From the NCBI GenBank assembly GCA_947627135.1, contig CANQUV010000002.1, forward strand, positions 1 through 64,000: DNA of 64,000 nucleotides. The letters run 5' to 3'. The notes below the pieces were generated by a model. The model did no database searches and had not been told where the DNA came from. It saw only the letters and a program-made list of their open reading frames with translations. The stretch comes from an uncultured Clostridia bacterium (GTDB taxonomy: Bacteria > Bacillota > Clostridia > Oscillospirales > Acutalibacteraceae). This document shows positions 56,089 to 64,000 of this stretch, in pieces. The translations under genes were made by a program, and so were the position numbers. Numbering within the stretch: position 1 is the stretch's first letter; the number at the start of each line of letters is the position of its first letter.

Positions 56089-56991
56089 TTGATTAATTCT
56101 ATTGATTATAATATTATGCCCGATTTTGAGCAGAGAAGTAAAATTGAAGAAAAATTAATAGCGCAATTCCCTTTTATAAAAAAAGAAACAGTAGGAAAAA
56201 GTCTGTGTCAAAAACCTATCTATGCTTACTCCATCGGAGAAAATAAAAACAAAACACTTTATGTAGGTGCATTTCACGGAATGGAATGGCTTACAAGCAT
56301 TGTTTTACTTAAATTTTTAGAACAATGCTGTAAAAGTATAGATGAAAATAAAAATATTCTCTGTTTCAGAATACATGATTTTCTTAAAATAAATGGTCTT
56401 ACAATTATTCCCTGCATAAATCCCGACGGTGTGGAAATTCAGATAAACGGAAGCAAATCAGCAGGAAAATACAAGCGTATTATTGATAACATTACTCCCG
56501 ATACTTCTCATTGGCAGGCAAATGCAAGAGGTATTGATTTAAACCATAATTTTAATGCAGGCTGGAAACAGCTAAAAAGTTTAGAGATAAAAAACAGAAT
56601 TTTATATCCTTCTCAAACACGCTACGGAGGAAGAGCTCCTGAAAGTGAACCTGAAAGTTCAAGTCTTATAAATTATTGTAAAACAAAAGGCTTTTCAAAG
56701 GCACTTGCTTTTCACAGTCAGGGCAGAGAGATTTACTGGGATTTCGGAAATTCAACTCCCAAAGAAAGTCTATTGATTGCAAACATACTTGCAGACTCAG
56801 CAAAATATAAGGTTAGCTCACCTGAAGGGCTTGCGGTAGGCGGAGGGTTTAAAGACAGATTTATAAGTCTTTTTAAAAAACCTGCGTTTACCGTTGAAAT
56901 AGGACTTGGTAAAAACCCATTACCCCTGTCTGATTTTGATGAAGAATATAAAAGACTTATGCCCCTGTTATGCTTGGGAATTATTCTGTAA
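56089..56991 (+). CDS. M14-family zinc carboxypeptidase-like peptidase
   Basis: 300 residues without a signal peptide. Zinc ligands are His and Glu in AFHGMEW and the His in LAFHSQGREIYW. RGIDLNHNF is the substrate-binding block and FTVEIGLG holds the catalytic Glu. It resembles the gamma-D-glutamyl-diaminopimelate peptidase branch involved in cell-wall peptide turnover. TTG 56089 is chosen because GGAG lies eight bases upstream. Earlier in-frame codons overlap the divergent NUDIX start. Confidence 0.85.
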   Translation: MINSIDYNIMPDFEQRSKIEEKLIAQFPFIKKETVGKSLCQKPIYAYSIGENKNKTLYVGAFHGMEWLTSIVLLKFLEQCCKSIDENKNILCFRIHDFLKINGLTIIPCINPDGVEIQINGSKSAGKYKRIIDNITPDTSHWQANARGIDLNHNFNAGWKQLKSLEIKNRILYPSQTRYGGRAPESEPESSSLINYCKTKGFSKALAFHSQGREIYWDFGNSTPKESLLIANILADSAKYKVSSPEGLAVGGGFKDRFISLFKKPAFTVEIGLGKNPLPLSDFDEEYKRLMPLLCLGIIL

Positions 56992-56999
56992 AATTTATA

Positions 57000-57430
57000 A
57001 CAACATTATACTATTTATAAAATGAAAATTCAATAAACAAGTAGATTACAAAGGGTTTTATGTGTATAATTAGAAGCAACCCTTGGTTGCATAAATAAAT
57101 TTAACTTTTTTAAAAATTGTAGGGACAAATTCTATATTTGTCCTTTTGTTGCGGGAGGATATTTATTCATCTCTTACAATTTACAATACATCCTAAATTT
57201 TAACATATTTTTTGCTGCTTTTTATTTAACAATCTGATGAAAACATTCCGTCAGATTGTTATTTTTATTACTGCTTATTCTTAAATAAATCTTTTTATTC
57301 TTTAACTAAAAAGCAAAAAACAACAAAAAAATATAAATTTTTGACTTTCTTGTACTATTGCTAAATTATATAATAATTGTGACAGACATTAAATACAATT
57401 TATTCAAATTAACAATTTAGGAGTGAGAAA
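57000..57430. other. Intergenic region with two hairpins
   Basis: GGACAAAT/ATTTGTCC near 57122-57146 is followed by TTTTG. A second hairpin, AACAATCTGA/TCAGATTGTT at 57228-57260, is followed by ATTTTTA and is a likely terminator for the peptidase transcript. The last 100 bp should hold the promoter of the secreted protein. Confidence 0.55.
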
Positions 57431-60400
57431 GTGAAAATTTTATTAAAACACCGAAACCCATTTATTTCTGTAATGCTTTGCATTTGTTTAATTGCATCAA
57501 CTTTCCTGATGCCGATTCCGGCATATGCAGCTGTTACAGAAGACAGCATTTCTTACTGCTTTACAGGCAGCGATGCCGATACAGCAGGTTATGCTGAGGG
57601 AACTGTTACCCTTACCTCTGCGGAAGGCGGAACATATGATTTATATTGGGCAGACAAAAACGAAAACCCTCTTGACGGTTATTATGAAATAACTTCAATG
57701 ACATTGTCGGAAAACGAGAGCGGAACTTTTGAGTTTGGTTACCATACGGCCATTCCTGCTGATGCAGAAAAAATAATCGCCGTAAAATCAGACGGTACAA
57801 ATGCTTGTGCAGTTTACACTCTGCCTGATAAAAAAATACTTCCATACAATTCAAATCAAACACTTTATACATTTAATTCATATTCCGATATTCACATAGA
57901 CGCAGGCGGATATTATGTAAATGCAGAAAAAAACTGGGCATCAGCCCTTAACTTTGCAGTAAATAAAAATACTGATTTTATTGTAACTTCCGGAGACTCA
58001 ATTACAAATGCCTCCGGACCTAAACAAGAATGGGATACATATGAAAAAATTTTGGCAAATTCAAATTATCTGAATCCCGTTTATGAATCAAACGGAAATC
58101 ACGATTTAAGGACAGGTGTTTCAATCGGAACTAAAGCATATGTAAAATCCAGCGGAACTGATAATACTATTGTAAATTACGAAGCTAACAAACCTTATTA
58201 CAGTGTAAGGGAGAAAAATACTAACGACCTTTTCATATTTATGGCTCTTGAGTATGTTTACAACCCAAGTTCAGGTGAGGAATTTTCCGATGCACAGCTT
58301 GAGTGGGTAGAAAATCTGCTTAAAGAAAACTACGGAAAAGGCTCTAATATCTATATTATTGAACACTCTCACCTTCAGGGTTACGGTGCAGGCGACTATA
58401 CTGAAAATCCGTATTATAAGGCAGGTCTTTCAACTCAGTATATGTCAACAGTTAAATTCAAATCGTTATTGCAAAAATATCCCGATATTATCTGGATATC
58501 AGGTCATACACATGAAGACTACAATATGGGTTATAACTATTCCAATGAAAACGGAACTGCCTGCAATATGATTCACAATTCTTCAATTGCAGGTCCTACT
58601 CATCCAAGCGCCGAATCTCATTCCCTTGATTATACCTTTTTTGACGGATTATCTCAAGGATATTATGTTGCCGTATATAATGACAGTGTAATTTTCTACG
58701 GTGCAAATGTTTGTGACGAAAAAATTTATCCTGCTTATTCATACATTATGAATGGAAGCAGACAGTCTGATGAGAACGCAACTAACCCAACAGATCCTCT
58801 TGAAACAGTGCCTCCAACAGCTGCAACAGGGTCAACCCTTGGGGATGATGTTGAAACAACTACATATTATTTTGTAAATACTCTTAAATGGCAATTTGTA
58901 AACTGCTACGCATGGAGCGACGATGATACAAAAACCTGCGAATGGCCCGGTTATGCCTGCACATATTTTGCAACTGATGAATATGGAAACGATGTTTATT
59001 ATGCAAAAATTCCTTCTTCATTAAATAAGGTTATTTTCAATAACGGCGGAAACGGAAAACAAACGGTTGATATTACAATAGACGGTACAAATAACTGCTT
59101 TACTCCCGACAAAACAACAACCTCGGAAAAATACAATGTTAATACATCAGTCTGGGACGGAATCGTTCCTACCGATCCGATTGTAACAGACCCAACTGCT
59201 AATACAACAATTGAGACTGAAACAACTGTTCCTGTTACTGACCCGACAGATGAAACTACTGCTCCTGTTACTGACCCGACAGATGAAACTACTGCTCCTG
59301 TTACTGACCCGACAGATGAAACTACTGTTCCTGTTACAAGTTCGACAGATGAAACTACTGCTCCTGATACTAACGAATCAACAGAGACTATTCCGTCTGA
59401 TCCTTATACATTAGGCGACGTTGACAATGACGGCTATATAAATGCTAAGGATGCAACCCTTATTCAAATGCATCTTGTTAAATTTACGATACTTAATGAA
59501 ATTCAGCTAAACGCATCAGATGTTGACGCAGATAACATTGTTAACATTAAAGACGCAACATACATACAGCTTTTTGCTGCACACTTAATTAATAATTTGC
59601 CAGCTTTGGAAACAAACAACGCTGATACTGCATATTTGAAGCTGTATAATTCAGCTCTGATAAGCAATTTTTCTGCTTTGCAGACTTATTCAATCGATAC
59701 CTCTTTGAACAAAGCAAAAGACGCTTTGAATAATTATTATCAATTCAGCTCATATGACCAATATCAAACACTTAAAAAACTTTATTACACTTATTTAGCC
59801 TTGGATAATCCTTCCGAGGAAACTAAGGACAGTATGGCTGCCCAAATTGAAAATGCTATTAGTGACCTTAAATCTATTGCAGATTATATAATAGCTAAAG
59901 AACAAGGAAACGGATACGCCAAAAATCTTGTACTTTATTTTGCAGTTCCTGACCAGTGGCTTGACGCCGGTTACACTGTTAAATCAAATTTGTGCTTTGA
60001 TAAAGTTGACAACCTCTGGGGACAGCATAAAATGATACAGACCACAGATAAATATCAGGGTCTTACCGTATTCAGATATACATATTCCGCTATGGATTTT
60101 GTTTCCGACAGTATTGAAACTTTACAGTTCCAAGCATATGAAGGTTCAACTTGGAAAGCTCAGTTTGTAGCAGCAAGCACAAAAACAAAATGCGATTCTA
60201 TAAACGGTATGCTTTATGACAGCAAAACAGAAAAATGGGTATCTTACACTCCGTCAGAGGGAACAACAGATGTAACTGAACCTTTACCCGATGCGGAATA
60301 TGGTCTTTGTTACTACACAAGCTCTCACTCATGGGATACTTTGGATACATTTTTCACAAAGCAGGCTGATGGAATTTATACCCTTGATTTTACAGCTGCA

Positions 60401-61378
60401 AATACAGCAGATATCAGCTGTAATGTTTATAAATTTGCAGACAGCACATATAATTGCGTTGAAGCAAGTACATCTTTTGATATAATTGCTTCAACATCAA
60501 ATTCAAAGGTCTTTAATCTGTCACCTTCGACTTCCAGAGGAAAAAGCATTACCCTTAAAGGCGTTACTGAAGGAAACTTATTAAAATTTGTTTATGATTC
60601 CAACACAAACACCCTGACAATAAGCTATGATTTAACTCAGGATACAACAGACCCTAAACAATCCGATTATGTACTTTGTCACTATACCTCAACACATGCC
60701 TGGACTGATATGGATACATTTTTTGTTCAGGAGTCTGACAACATTCATAAACTGAGCTATACTGCTGTTTCAGATGAAAATATAAGCCTTAATGTATTTA
60801 ATATGTCTGATAGTACTTATAACTGTGTTGCTGAAAGCGAATCTCTAACAATTACTAAGGGTACAGAAGACTCTAAATCATTTACTCTTCAGAGTTCTTC
60901 TTCAAGAGAAAAAAGCATTACTCTTTTTGGTGTTACTAAAGGAATGGTATTAAACTTTGTTTATGATTCCAATGCTAACACCCTGACAATAAGCTATGAT
61001 TTATCTGAAGAGTTACCGTATCCTGCACCTTCTGATTATGCACTTTGTTTCTATAATTCAACACATCCCTGGACTGAAATTGATACCTTTTTCATTCAAC
61101 AGTCAGAGAACATTCATACACTAAGTTATACTGCTATTTCAGATGAAAATATAAGCCTTAATGTTTATAATAAATCTGATAACACCTATAACTGTGTTGC
61201 TGAAAGTACATCTGTGTCAATTCCTAAAGATTCGGATTTATCTGAAACAATTAAGCTTCAGAACTCATCCTCAAGAGGAAGCAGTATTACATTAAGAGGA
61301 ATTAAAACAGGTATGAAAATTGAGTTTATTTATCATTCAGATACAAATACTTTAAATATAATCTATAATAATTCTTAA
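57431..61378 (+). CDS. Secreted dockerin-bearing metallophosphoesterase
   Basis: 1315 residues. The signal peptide ends near IPAYAA. A calcineurin-like phosphoesterase (about 140-440) carries SDIHID, SGDSIT, GNHD and SGHTHED metal motifs. A starch-binding-like module (about 477-580; FVNTLKW, AWPGY-like WPGYAC) and a Thr/Asp/Pro linker of near-identical repeats (DPTDETTAPVT) follow. Next is a type I dockerin (about 660-720) with two calcium loops, GDVDNDGYINAKDAT and SDVDADNIVNIKDAT. After it come a helical block, a sheet domain and three 115-residue repeats. GTG 57431 has AGGAGTG upstream. The dockerin implies attachment to a cohesin scaffold; no cohesin is in the window. Confidence 0.88.
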   Translation: MKILLKHRNPFISVMLCICLIASTFLMPIPAYAAVTEDSISYCFTGSDADTAGYAEGTVTLTSAEGGTYDLYWADKNENPLDGYYEITSMTLSENESGTFEFGYHTAIPADAEKIIAVKSDGTNACAVYTLPDKKILPYNSNQTLYTFNSYSDIHIDAGGYYVNAEKNWASALNFAVNKNTDFIVTSGDSITNASGPKQEWDTYEKILANSNYLNPVYESNGNHDLRTGVSIGTKAYVKSSGTDNTIVNYEANKPYYSVREKNTNDLFIFMALEYVYNPSSGEEFSDAQLEWVENLLKENYGKGSNIYIIEHSHLQGYGAGDYTENPYYKAGLSTQYMSTVKFKSLLQKYPDIIWISGHTHEDYNMGYNYSNENGTACNMIHNSSIAGPTHPSAESHSLDYTFFDGLSQGYYVAVYNDSVIFYGANVCDEKIYPAYSYIMNGSRQSDENATNPTDPLETVPPTAATGSTLGDDVETTTYYFVNTLKWQFVNCYAWSDDDTKTCEWPGYACTYFATDEYGNDVYYAKIPSSLNKVIFNNGGNGKQTVDITIDGTNNCFTPDKTTTSEKYNVNTSVWDGIVPTDPIVTDPTANTTIETETTVPVTDPTDETTAPVTDPTDETTAPVTDPTDETTVPVTSSTDETTAPDTNESTETIPSDPYTLGDVDNDGYINAKDATLIQMHLVKFTILNEIQLNASDVDADNIVNIKDATYIQLFAAHLINNLPALETNNADTAYLKLYNSALISNFSALQTYSIDTSLNKAKDALNNYYQFSSYDQYQTLKKLYYTYLALDNPSEETKDSMAAQIENAISDLKSIADYIIAKEQGNGYAKNLVLYFAVPDQWLDAGYTVKSNLCFDKVDNLWGQHKMIQTTDKYQGLTVFRYTYSAMDFVSDSIETLQFQAYEGSTWKAQFVAASTKTKCDSINGMLYDSKTEKWVSYTPSEGTTDVTEPLPDAEYGLCYYTSSHSWDTLDTFFTKQADGIYTLDFTAANTADISCNVYKFADSTYNCVEASTSFDIIASTSNSKVFNLSPSTSRGKSITLKGVTEGNLLKFVYDSNTNTLTISYDLTQDTTDPKQSDYVLCHYTSTHAWTDMDTFFVQESDNIHKLSYTAVSDENISLNVFNMSDSTYNCVAESESLTITKGTEDSKSFTLQSSSSREKSITLFGVTKGMVLNFVYDSNANTLTISYDLSEELPYPAPSDYALCFYNSTHPWTEIDTFFIQQSENIHTLSYTAISDENISLNVYNKSDNTYNCVAESTSVSIPKDSDLSETIKLQNSSSRGSSITLRGIKTGMKIEFIYHSDTNTLNIIYNNS

Positions 61379-61420
61379 ATTAGTTGTATAATATATGAAG
61401 TTCCATTCTATTTAATATCG

Positions 61421-61456
61421 GTATTATCCGTATTAATAAAATAATACGGATAATAC
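61421..61456 (+). terminator. Perfect 15-bp hairpin between the secreted protein and AraC genes
   Basis: GTATTATCCGTATTA and its complement enclose a 6-nt loop, with a T6 run only after a further 9 nt. It could be a terminator or a regulator site for the AraC-type gene that begins 33 bp later. Confidence 0.55.
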
Positions 61457-61488
61457 AACTAAATTTTTTACCCTTGTTCATATTGGTG

Positions 61489-62327
61489 ATGCATATTAAA
61501 TATTTTTTTGAAGTAGTAAAATATGATGACAACCTTCCCGGCAAAGTTCTAATGCAGCATAAGCCCGGAAAAAGATGTGATACCACCCTGCATTGGCATA
61601 AAGAGCTGGAGTTTGTCTATATGATAAACGGAACATTAAATGTAAAAATTAACGGTAACAGCTTTCAAATAAATGACGGAGAATTTTATTTTTGCAACAG
61701 CGAGGAAATTCACATTACAAACGCTCCGGATAAAAACAAGGTCATCAAATATATTGTAATTCTTCTTTCTTATGAATATCTCCGCCCTTTTTGCAAAAAA
61801 TCGATAATATTAACTTTTCTATTAACAGTCATGCAAAACAAAAGCTTAAAACTCTTTTTTCAGAGATCATAAAATATACTGAAAGCGATGAACCATACAA
61901 GTCTTTGAATATGAAATCCGTTATACTGAAAATTTACTACATTCTTTTAAGCGAATGTTCTGTTTATAAAAAGAACGCAATTTCTTTAAATGTTCCGGAT
62001 AATTTTATCTATGCAAAAAAAATAATTGAGTATATAGGTAAAAACTATTTAGATGATATTTCACTTAAAGAAATGGCAGATATAGTCGGCCTTAGTCCTG
62101 CTTACTTTTCAAAATATTTTAAAAGCATTACTGAAACAAGTCCTATACAATATTTAAATCTTGTTAGACTTGAACACGCACTTTCGGATATGCTTAATTA
62201 CAATGAAAGCGTAACACAGGCATCAATGAATAATGGCTTTGCAAGTACAAAAGCATTTATTGAAATATGTAAAAAAGTTTACGGCTGTACTCCGGTGCAA
62301 TATAAAAAAAGATTTATTAATAAATAA
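61489..62327 (+). pseudogene. AraC-family regulator split by a frameshift
   Basis: The first frame gives a cupin sensor (HWHKELEFVYMINGTL, in part) and goes off after RPFCKK. The second frame, overlapping from 61791, continues IDNINFSIN to a complete AraC HTH (DDISLKEMADIVGLSPAYFSKYFK, in part) and ends at 62327. The switch point is an A6 run at about 61795-61800. Restoring it gives about 280 residues, the usual length. It follows the dockerin protein gene and may have regulated it. Confidence 0.8.
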
Positions 62328-62356
62328 AACAATTACTTTTATTTTTAAAGAAACCT

Positions 62357-62397
62357 AAAAAGGCCGTTCATTCTTATTTTGAATGAACGGCCTTTTT
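62357..62397. terminator. Bidirectional terminator between AraC and acyltransferase
   Basis: A perfect 17-bp stem AAAAAGGCCGTTCATTC with a 7-nt loop and T5 on both sides. The right arm is repeated at 63636-63652 without a good left arm. Confidence 0.9.
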
Positions 62398-62695
62398 ATT
62401 GTTTTTAAATTATACCTGCGCAATTTTATTAGTTATAATTTCAAAAAGCTTATCATATCTTGTCCACTTTTTAATAAGTTCCAGTAAAACGGATATGCCG
62501 TAACAAACAACTGTCAATACAACAAATATAATAATAGAATACTTAAAACTATAAATAAATGTTTTAAAATACATATCGTAAATAAAAACATGGAACATAT
62601 ATATATTTCCGCTGTGTTTTCCTAAATTCTCTAATACATTATTTAATACAGGAATATTTGAAATTACCAGGAAGGAAAGTAGGATTACAGGTAAA
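62381..62695. repeat. 315-bp repeat, copy 1 (acyltransferase 3' end)
   Basis: Nearly identical to 63636-63950, 1255 bp away. It covers the terminator arm and the last 95 or so codons of the acyltransferase. Confidence 0.93.
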
Positions 62696-63501
62696 ATAAA
62701 CATCCCATCTAATTCTACTGATACTTTAAAAATTGTAACTTTATAATAAAATGTAATTAAAATTAATAAAAGCAAAACTGGAATACAAATTCTGTATAAT
62801 TGTATTCTCTTTGGTATTCTTTCGAATACATCAAATTTAGAAAAATACATTCCAATAACAAAAGGAAACAAATACTCTTTTACACAAGCTACATCCGGTA
62901 ATATGTATAAAGGAACAAAAATTATAAACAATGTAAAAACAATTGATATTTCAGGAAATTTTTCAAAAATTTTAAAAATAAGAGGAAAAAACATATTTAG
63001 AAAAATAATAAGAGTCATAAACCACCATGAGGAGTTCATTGTCTGAATTATCCCTCCTCCTCCGTTCCAACCGGACATTCCGAAAAAGTCCCGTAAAAAA
63101 TACCAGAAATTGTTTTCGTAAATTGTTGTGGGAGGATAATTAAAAATAAATCCTAACGGAACAAATATTATGTATATAAACCAAAAATTTGATAATAGAT
63201 GCAATACGTGATTTACGGCATATTTAACTTTTTCCTTTATTCCGGTATTACCCCCCCCCATTGAATTTTTATTCAAATAGGAAGTATAGCTTTTATATAA
63301 CCCAAATCCGCTCAAAAAAACAAATATGGCTACACATATTTTGAAAAATACTGAAATGACAGTTTCCGCAGGAACATCATGATACTTAAAAACAGGCGTA
63401 AAGCTATTCATAACCTCAAGTGTCTCAAAAAATAAATGATGCCACAACAACATTAAAACAGCAATTCCCTTTGCAATATTTGTTTGTCTTTTATCAAACA
63501 T
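62410..63501 (-). CDS. Acyltransferase-3-family membrane protein
   Basis: 363 residues with about ten membrane helices. The start KGIAVLMLLWHHLFFE contains the catalytic His of the acyltransferase-3 (OafA-like) family, and SWWFMTLIIFLNMFFP matches the mid-protein block. GGAAGG precedes ATG 63501. These enzymes O-acetylate or otherwise acylate surface glycans. A run of nine G residues (coding strand) at codons for MGGG near residue 82 could switch it off by slippage. Its 3' end is repeated downstream in a second, partial copy. Confidence 0.88.
   Translation of the reverse strand: MFDKRQTNIAKGIAVLMLLWHHLFFETLEVMNSFTPVFKYHDVPAETVISVFFKICVAIFVFLSGFGLYKSYTSYLNKNSMGGGNTGIKEKVKYAVNHVLHLLSNFWFIYIIFVPLGFIFNYPPTTIYENNFWYFLRDFFGMSGWNGGGGIIQTMNSSWWFMTLIIFLNMFFPLIFKIFEKFPEISIVFTLFIIFVPLYILPDVACVKEYLFPFVIGMYFSKFDVFERIPKRIQLYRICIPVLLLLILITFYYKVTIFKVSVELDGMFILPVILLSFLVISNIPVLNNVLENLGKHSGNIYMFHVFIYDMYFKTFIYSFKYSIIIFVVLTVVCYGISVLLELIKKWTRYDKLFEIITNKIAQV
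63251..63259 (-). repeat. G9 homopolymer in the acyltransferase gene
   Basis: Nine C residues on the + strand, nine G on the coding strand, standing out in an AT-rich gene. They encode the Gly run after Met82. Gain or loss of one base would truncate the protein. Confidence 0.9.
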
Positions 63502-63635
63502 ATTTCCTTCCCCTAAACCTAAACATCATATATTTTATTCATAAATTGAATTTACTTCAATTAAAATTCAATAAACAAGTTTCTTTACACAATTCTATTT
63601 CAAAAATAAAACAAAAAACTGTTTGTTCTTAATTT

Positions 63636-63950
63636 GAATGAACGGCCTTTTTATTGTTTTTAAATTATGCCTGCGCAATTTTATTAGTTATAATTTCAAA
63701 AAGCTTATCATATCTTGTCCACTTTTTAATAAGTTCCAGTAAAACGGATATACCGTAACAAACAACTGTCAATACAACAAATATAATAATAGAATACTTA
63801 AAACTATAAATAAACGTTTTAAAATACATATCGTAAATAAAAACATGGAACATATATATATTTCCGCTGTGTTTTCCTAAATTCTCTAACACATTATTTA
63901 ATACAGGAATCTTTGAAATTACCAGGAAGGAAAGAAGGATTACAGGTAAA
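63636..63950. repeat. 315-bp repeat, copy 2
   Basis: Second copy of 62381-62695. Beyond 63950 the two genes diverge sharply, marking a recombination or gene-conversion boundary. Confidence 0.92.
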
Positions 63951-64000
63951 GCAAAAAATTCATCTAAATTTTTATCATAAGTAAATAATAAGATTTTAAT
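63665..64000 (-). CDS. Acyltransferase-3-family protein, partial (runs off the window)
   Basis: The C-terminal 111 codons of a second acyltransferase. The frame is open to the window end. The last 95 or so residues are nearly the same as in the neighbour (LGKHSGNIYMFHVFIYDMYF, and ending NKIAQA rather than NKIAQV). The preceding residues (TYDKNLDEFFALP) differ completely from the first copy. The gene therefore looks like a paralogue that shares a converted 3' end. Its terminator hairpin has lost the left arm. Confidence 0.85.
   Translation of the reverse strand: MKILLFTYDKNLDEFFALPVILLSFLVISKIPVLNNVLENLGKHSGNIYMFHVFIYDMYFKTFIYSFKYSIIIFVVLTVVCYGISVLLELIKKWTRYDKLFEIITNKIAQA

Noticed and set aside
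57025-57042. 18-bp match to 63563-63580 (AAAATTCAATAAACAAGT)
   Set aside because: It is short and AT-rich; chance or a minor shared tail cannot be told apart.

Overview
The window reads as chromosome from a low-GC, Gram-positive gut or rumen Clostridium relative, probably near Ruminococcus (Oscillospiraceae). The grounds are AT-rich intergenic DNA, AGGAGG-type ribosome binding sites with many GTG/TTG starts, a secreted protein with a type I dockerin and a starch-binding-like module, a reductase-terminated gut-type NRPS, and BspA-type leucine-rich repeats. The genus is an inference; no rRNA or tRNA gene was found.

Layout. 1-5.5 kb: three tandem large serine recombinases (the first lacks its start, the second lacks the catalytic domain) and an IS3-family element whose transposase has lost its first catalytic Asp. 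5.5-11 kb: a defence-like operon (small winged-helix protein, single-chain nuclease-methylase-specificity protein, HEPN-like partner), then a zinc-ribbon/leucine-rich-repeat protein. 11-17 kb: a flavodoxin/aldo-keto reductase lipoprotein, a LysR regulator, an acetyltransferase and a CstA transporter flanked by two related structured intergenic elements. 17.5-30.4 kb: a natural-product locus. A MATE exporter with an ATPase-like tail, a C-A-T-C-A-T-R NRPS, an RsbW-like kinase and a membrane SpoIIE-type phosphatase form one operon. A STAS protein and a dead YugP-like protein are transcribed divergently from it.

30.5-36.3 kb: a dlt-like operon (adenylating ligase, carrier protein, MBOAT, SGNH protein) with a PLP-dependent decarboxylase inserted. 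It suggests that a carrier-bound amino acid is decarboxylated and then moved onto a surface polymer. 37-46.6 kb: a membrane-anchored XRE regulator and a surface-glycan cluster (GT-C and GT2 transferases, TIM-barrel isomerase, SDR, FAD enzyme), then a methyltransferase behind a possibly bistable leader. 46.8-49.2 kb: an XRE regulator and a GT-C-like membrane protein bracketed by near-identical 152-bp direct repeats.

49.3-57 kb: ordinary genes (ComEA-like protein, HAD phosphatase, AraC/GyrI regulator, RibF, NUDIX hydrolase, M14 peptidase) and a frameshifted adenosine deaminase. 57.4-64 kb: a 1315-residue dockerin-bearing metallophosphoesterase, a frameshifted AraC regulator, and a tandem pair of membrane acyltransferases. 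The complete acyltransferase carries a G9 tract; the other runs off the window.

The best candidates for undescribed biology are the NRPS locus wired to a partner-switching module without a sigma factor, the decarboxylase-containing dlt-like operon, and the restriction-modification/HEPN pair.
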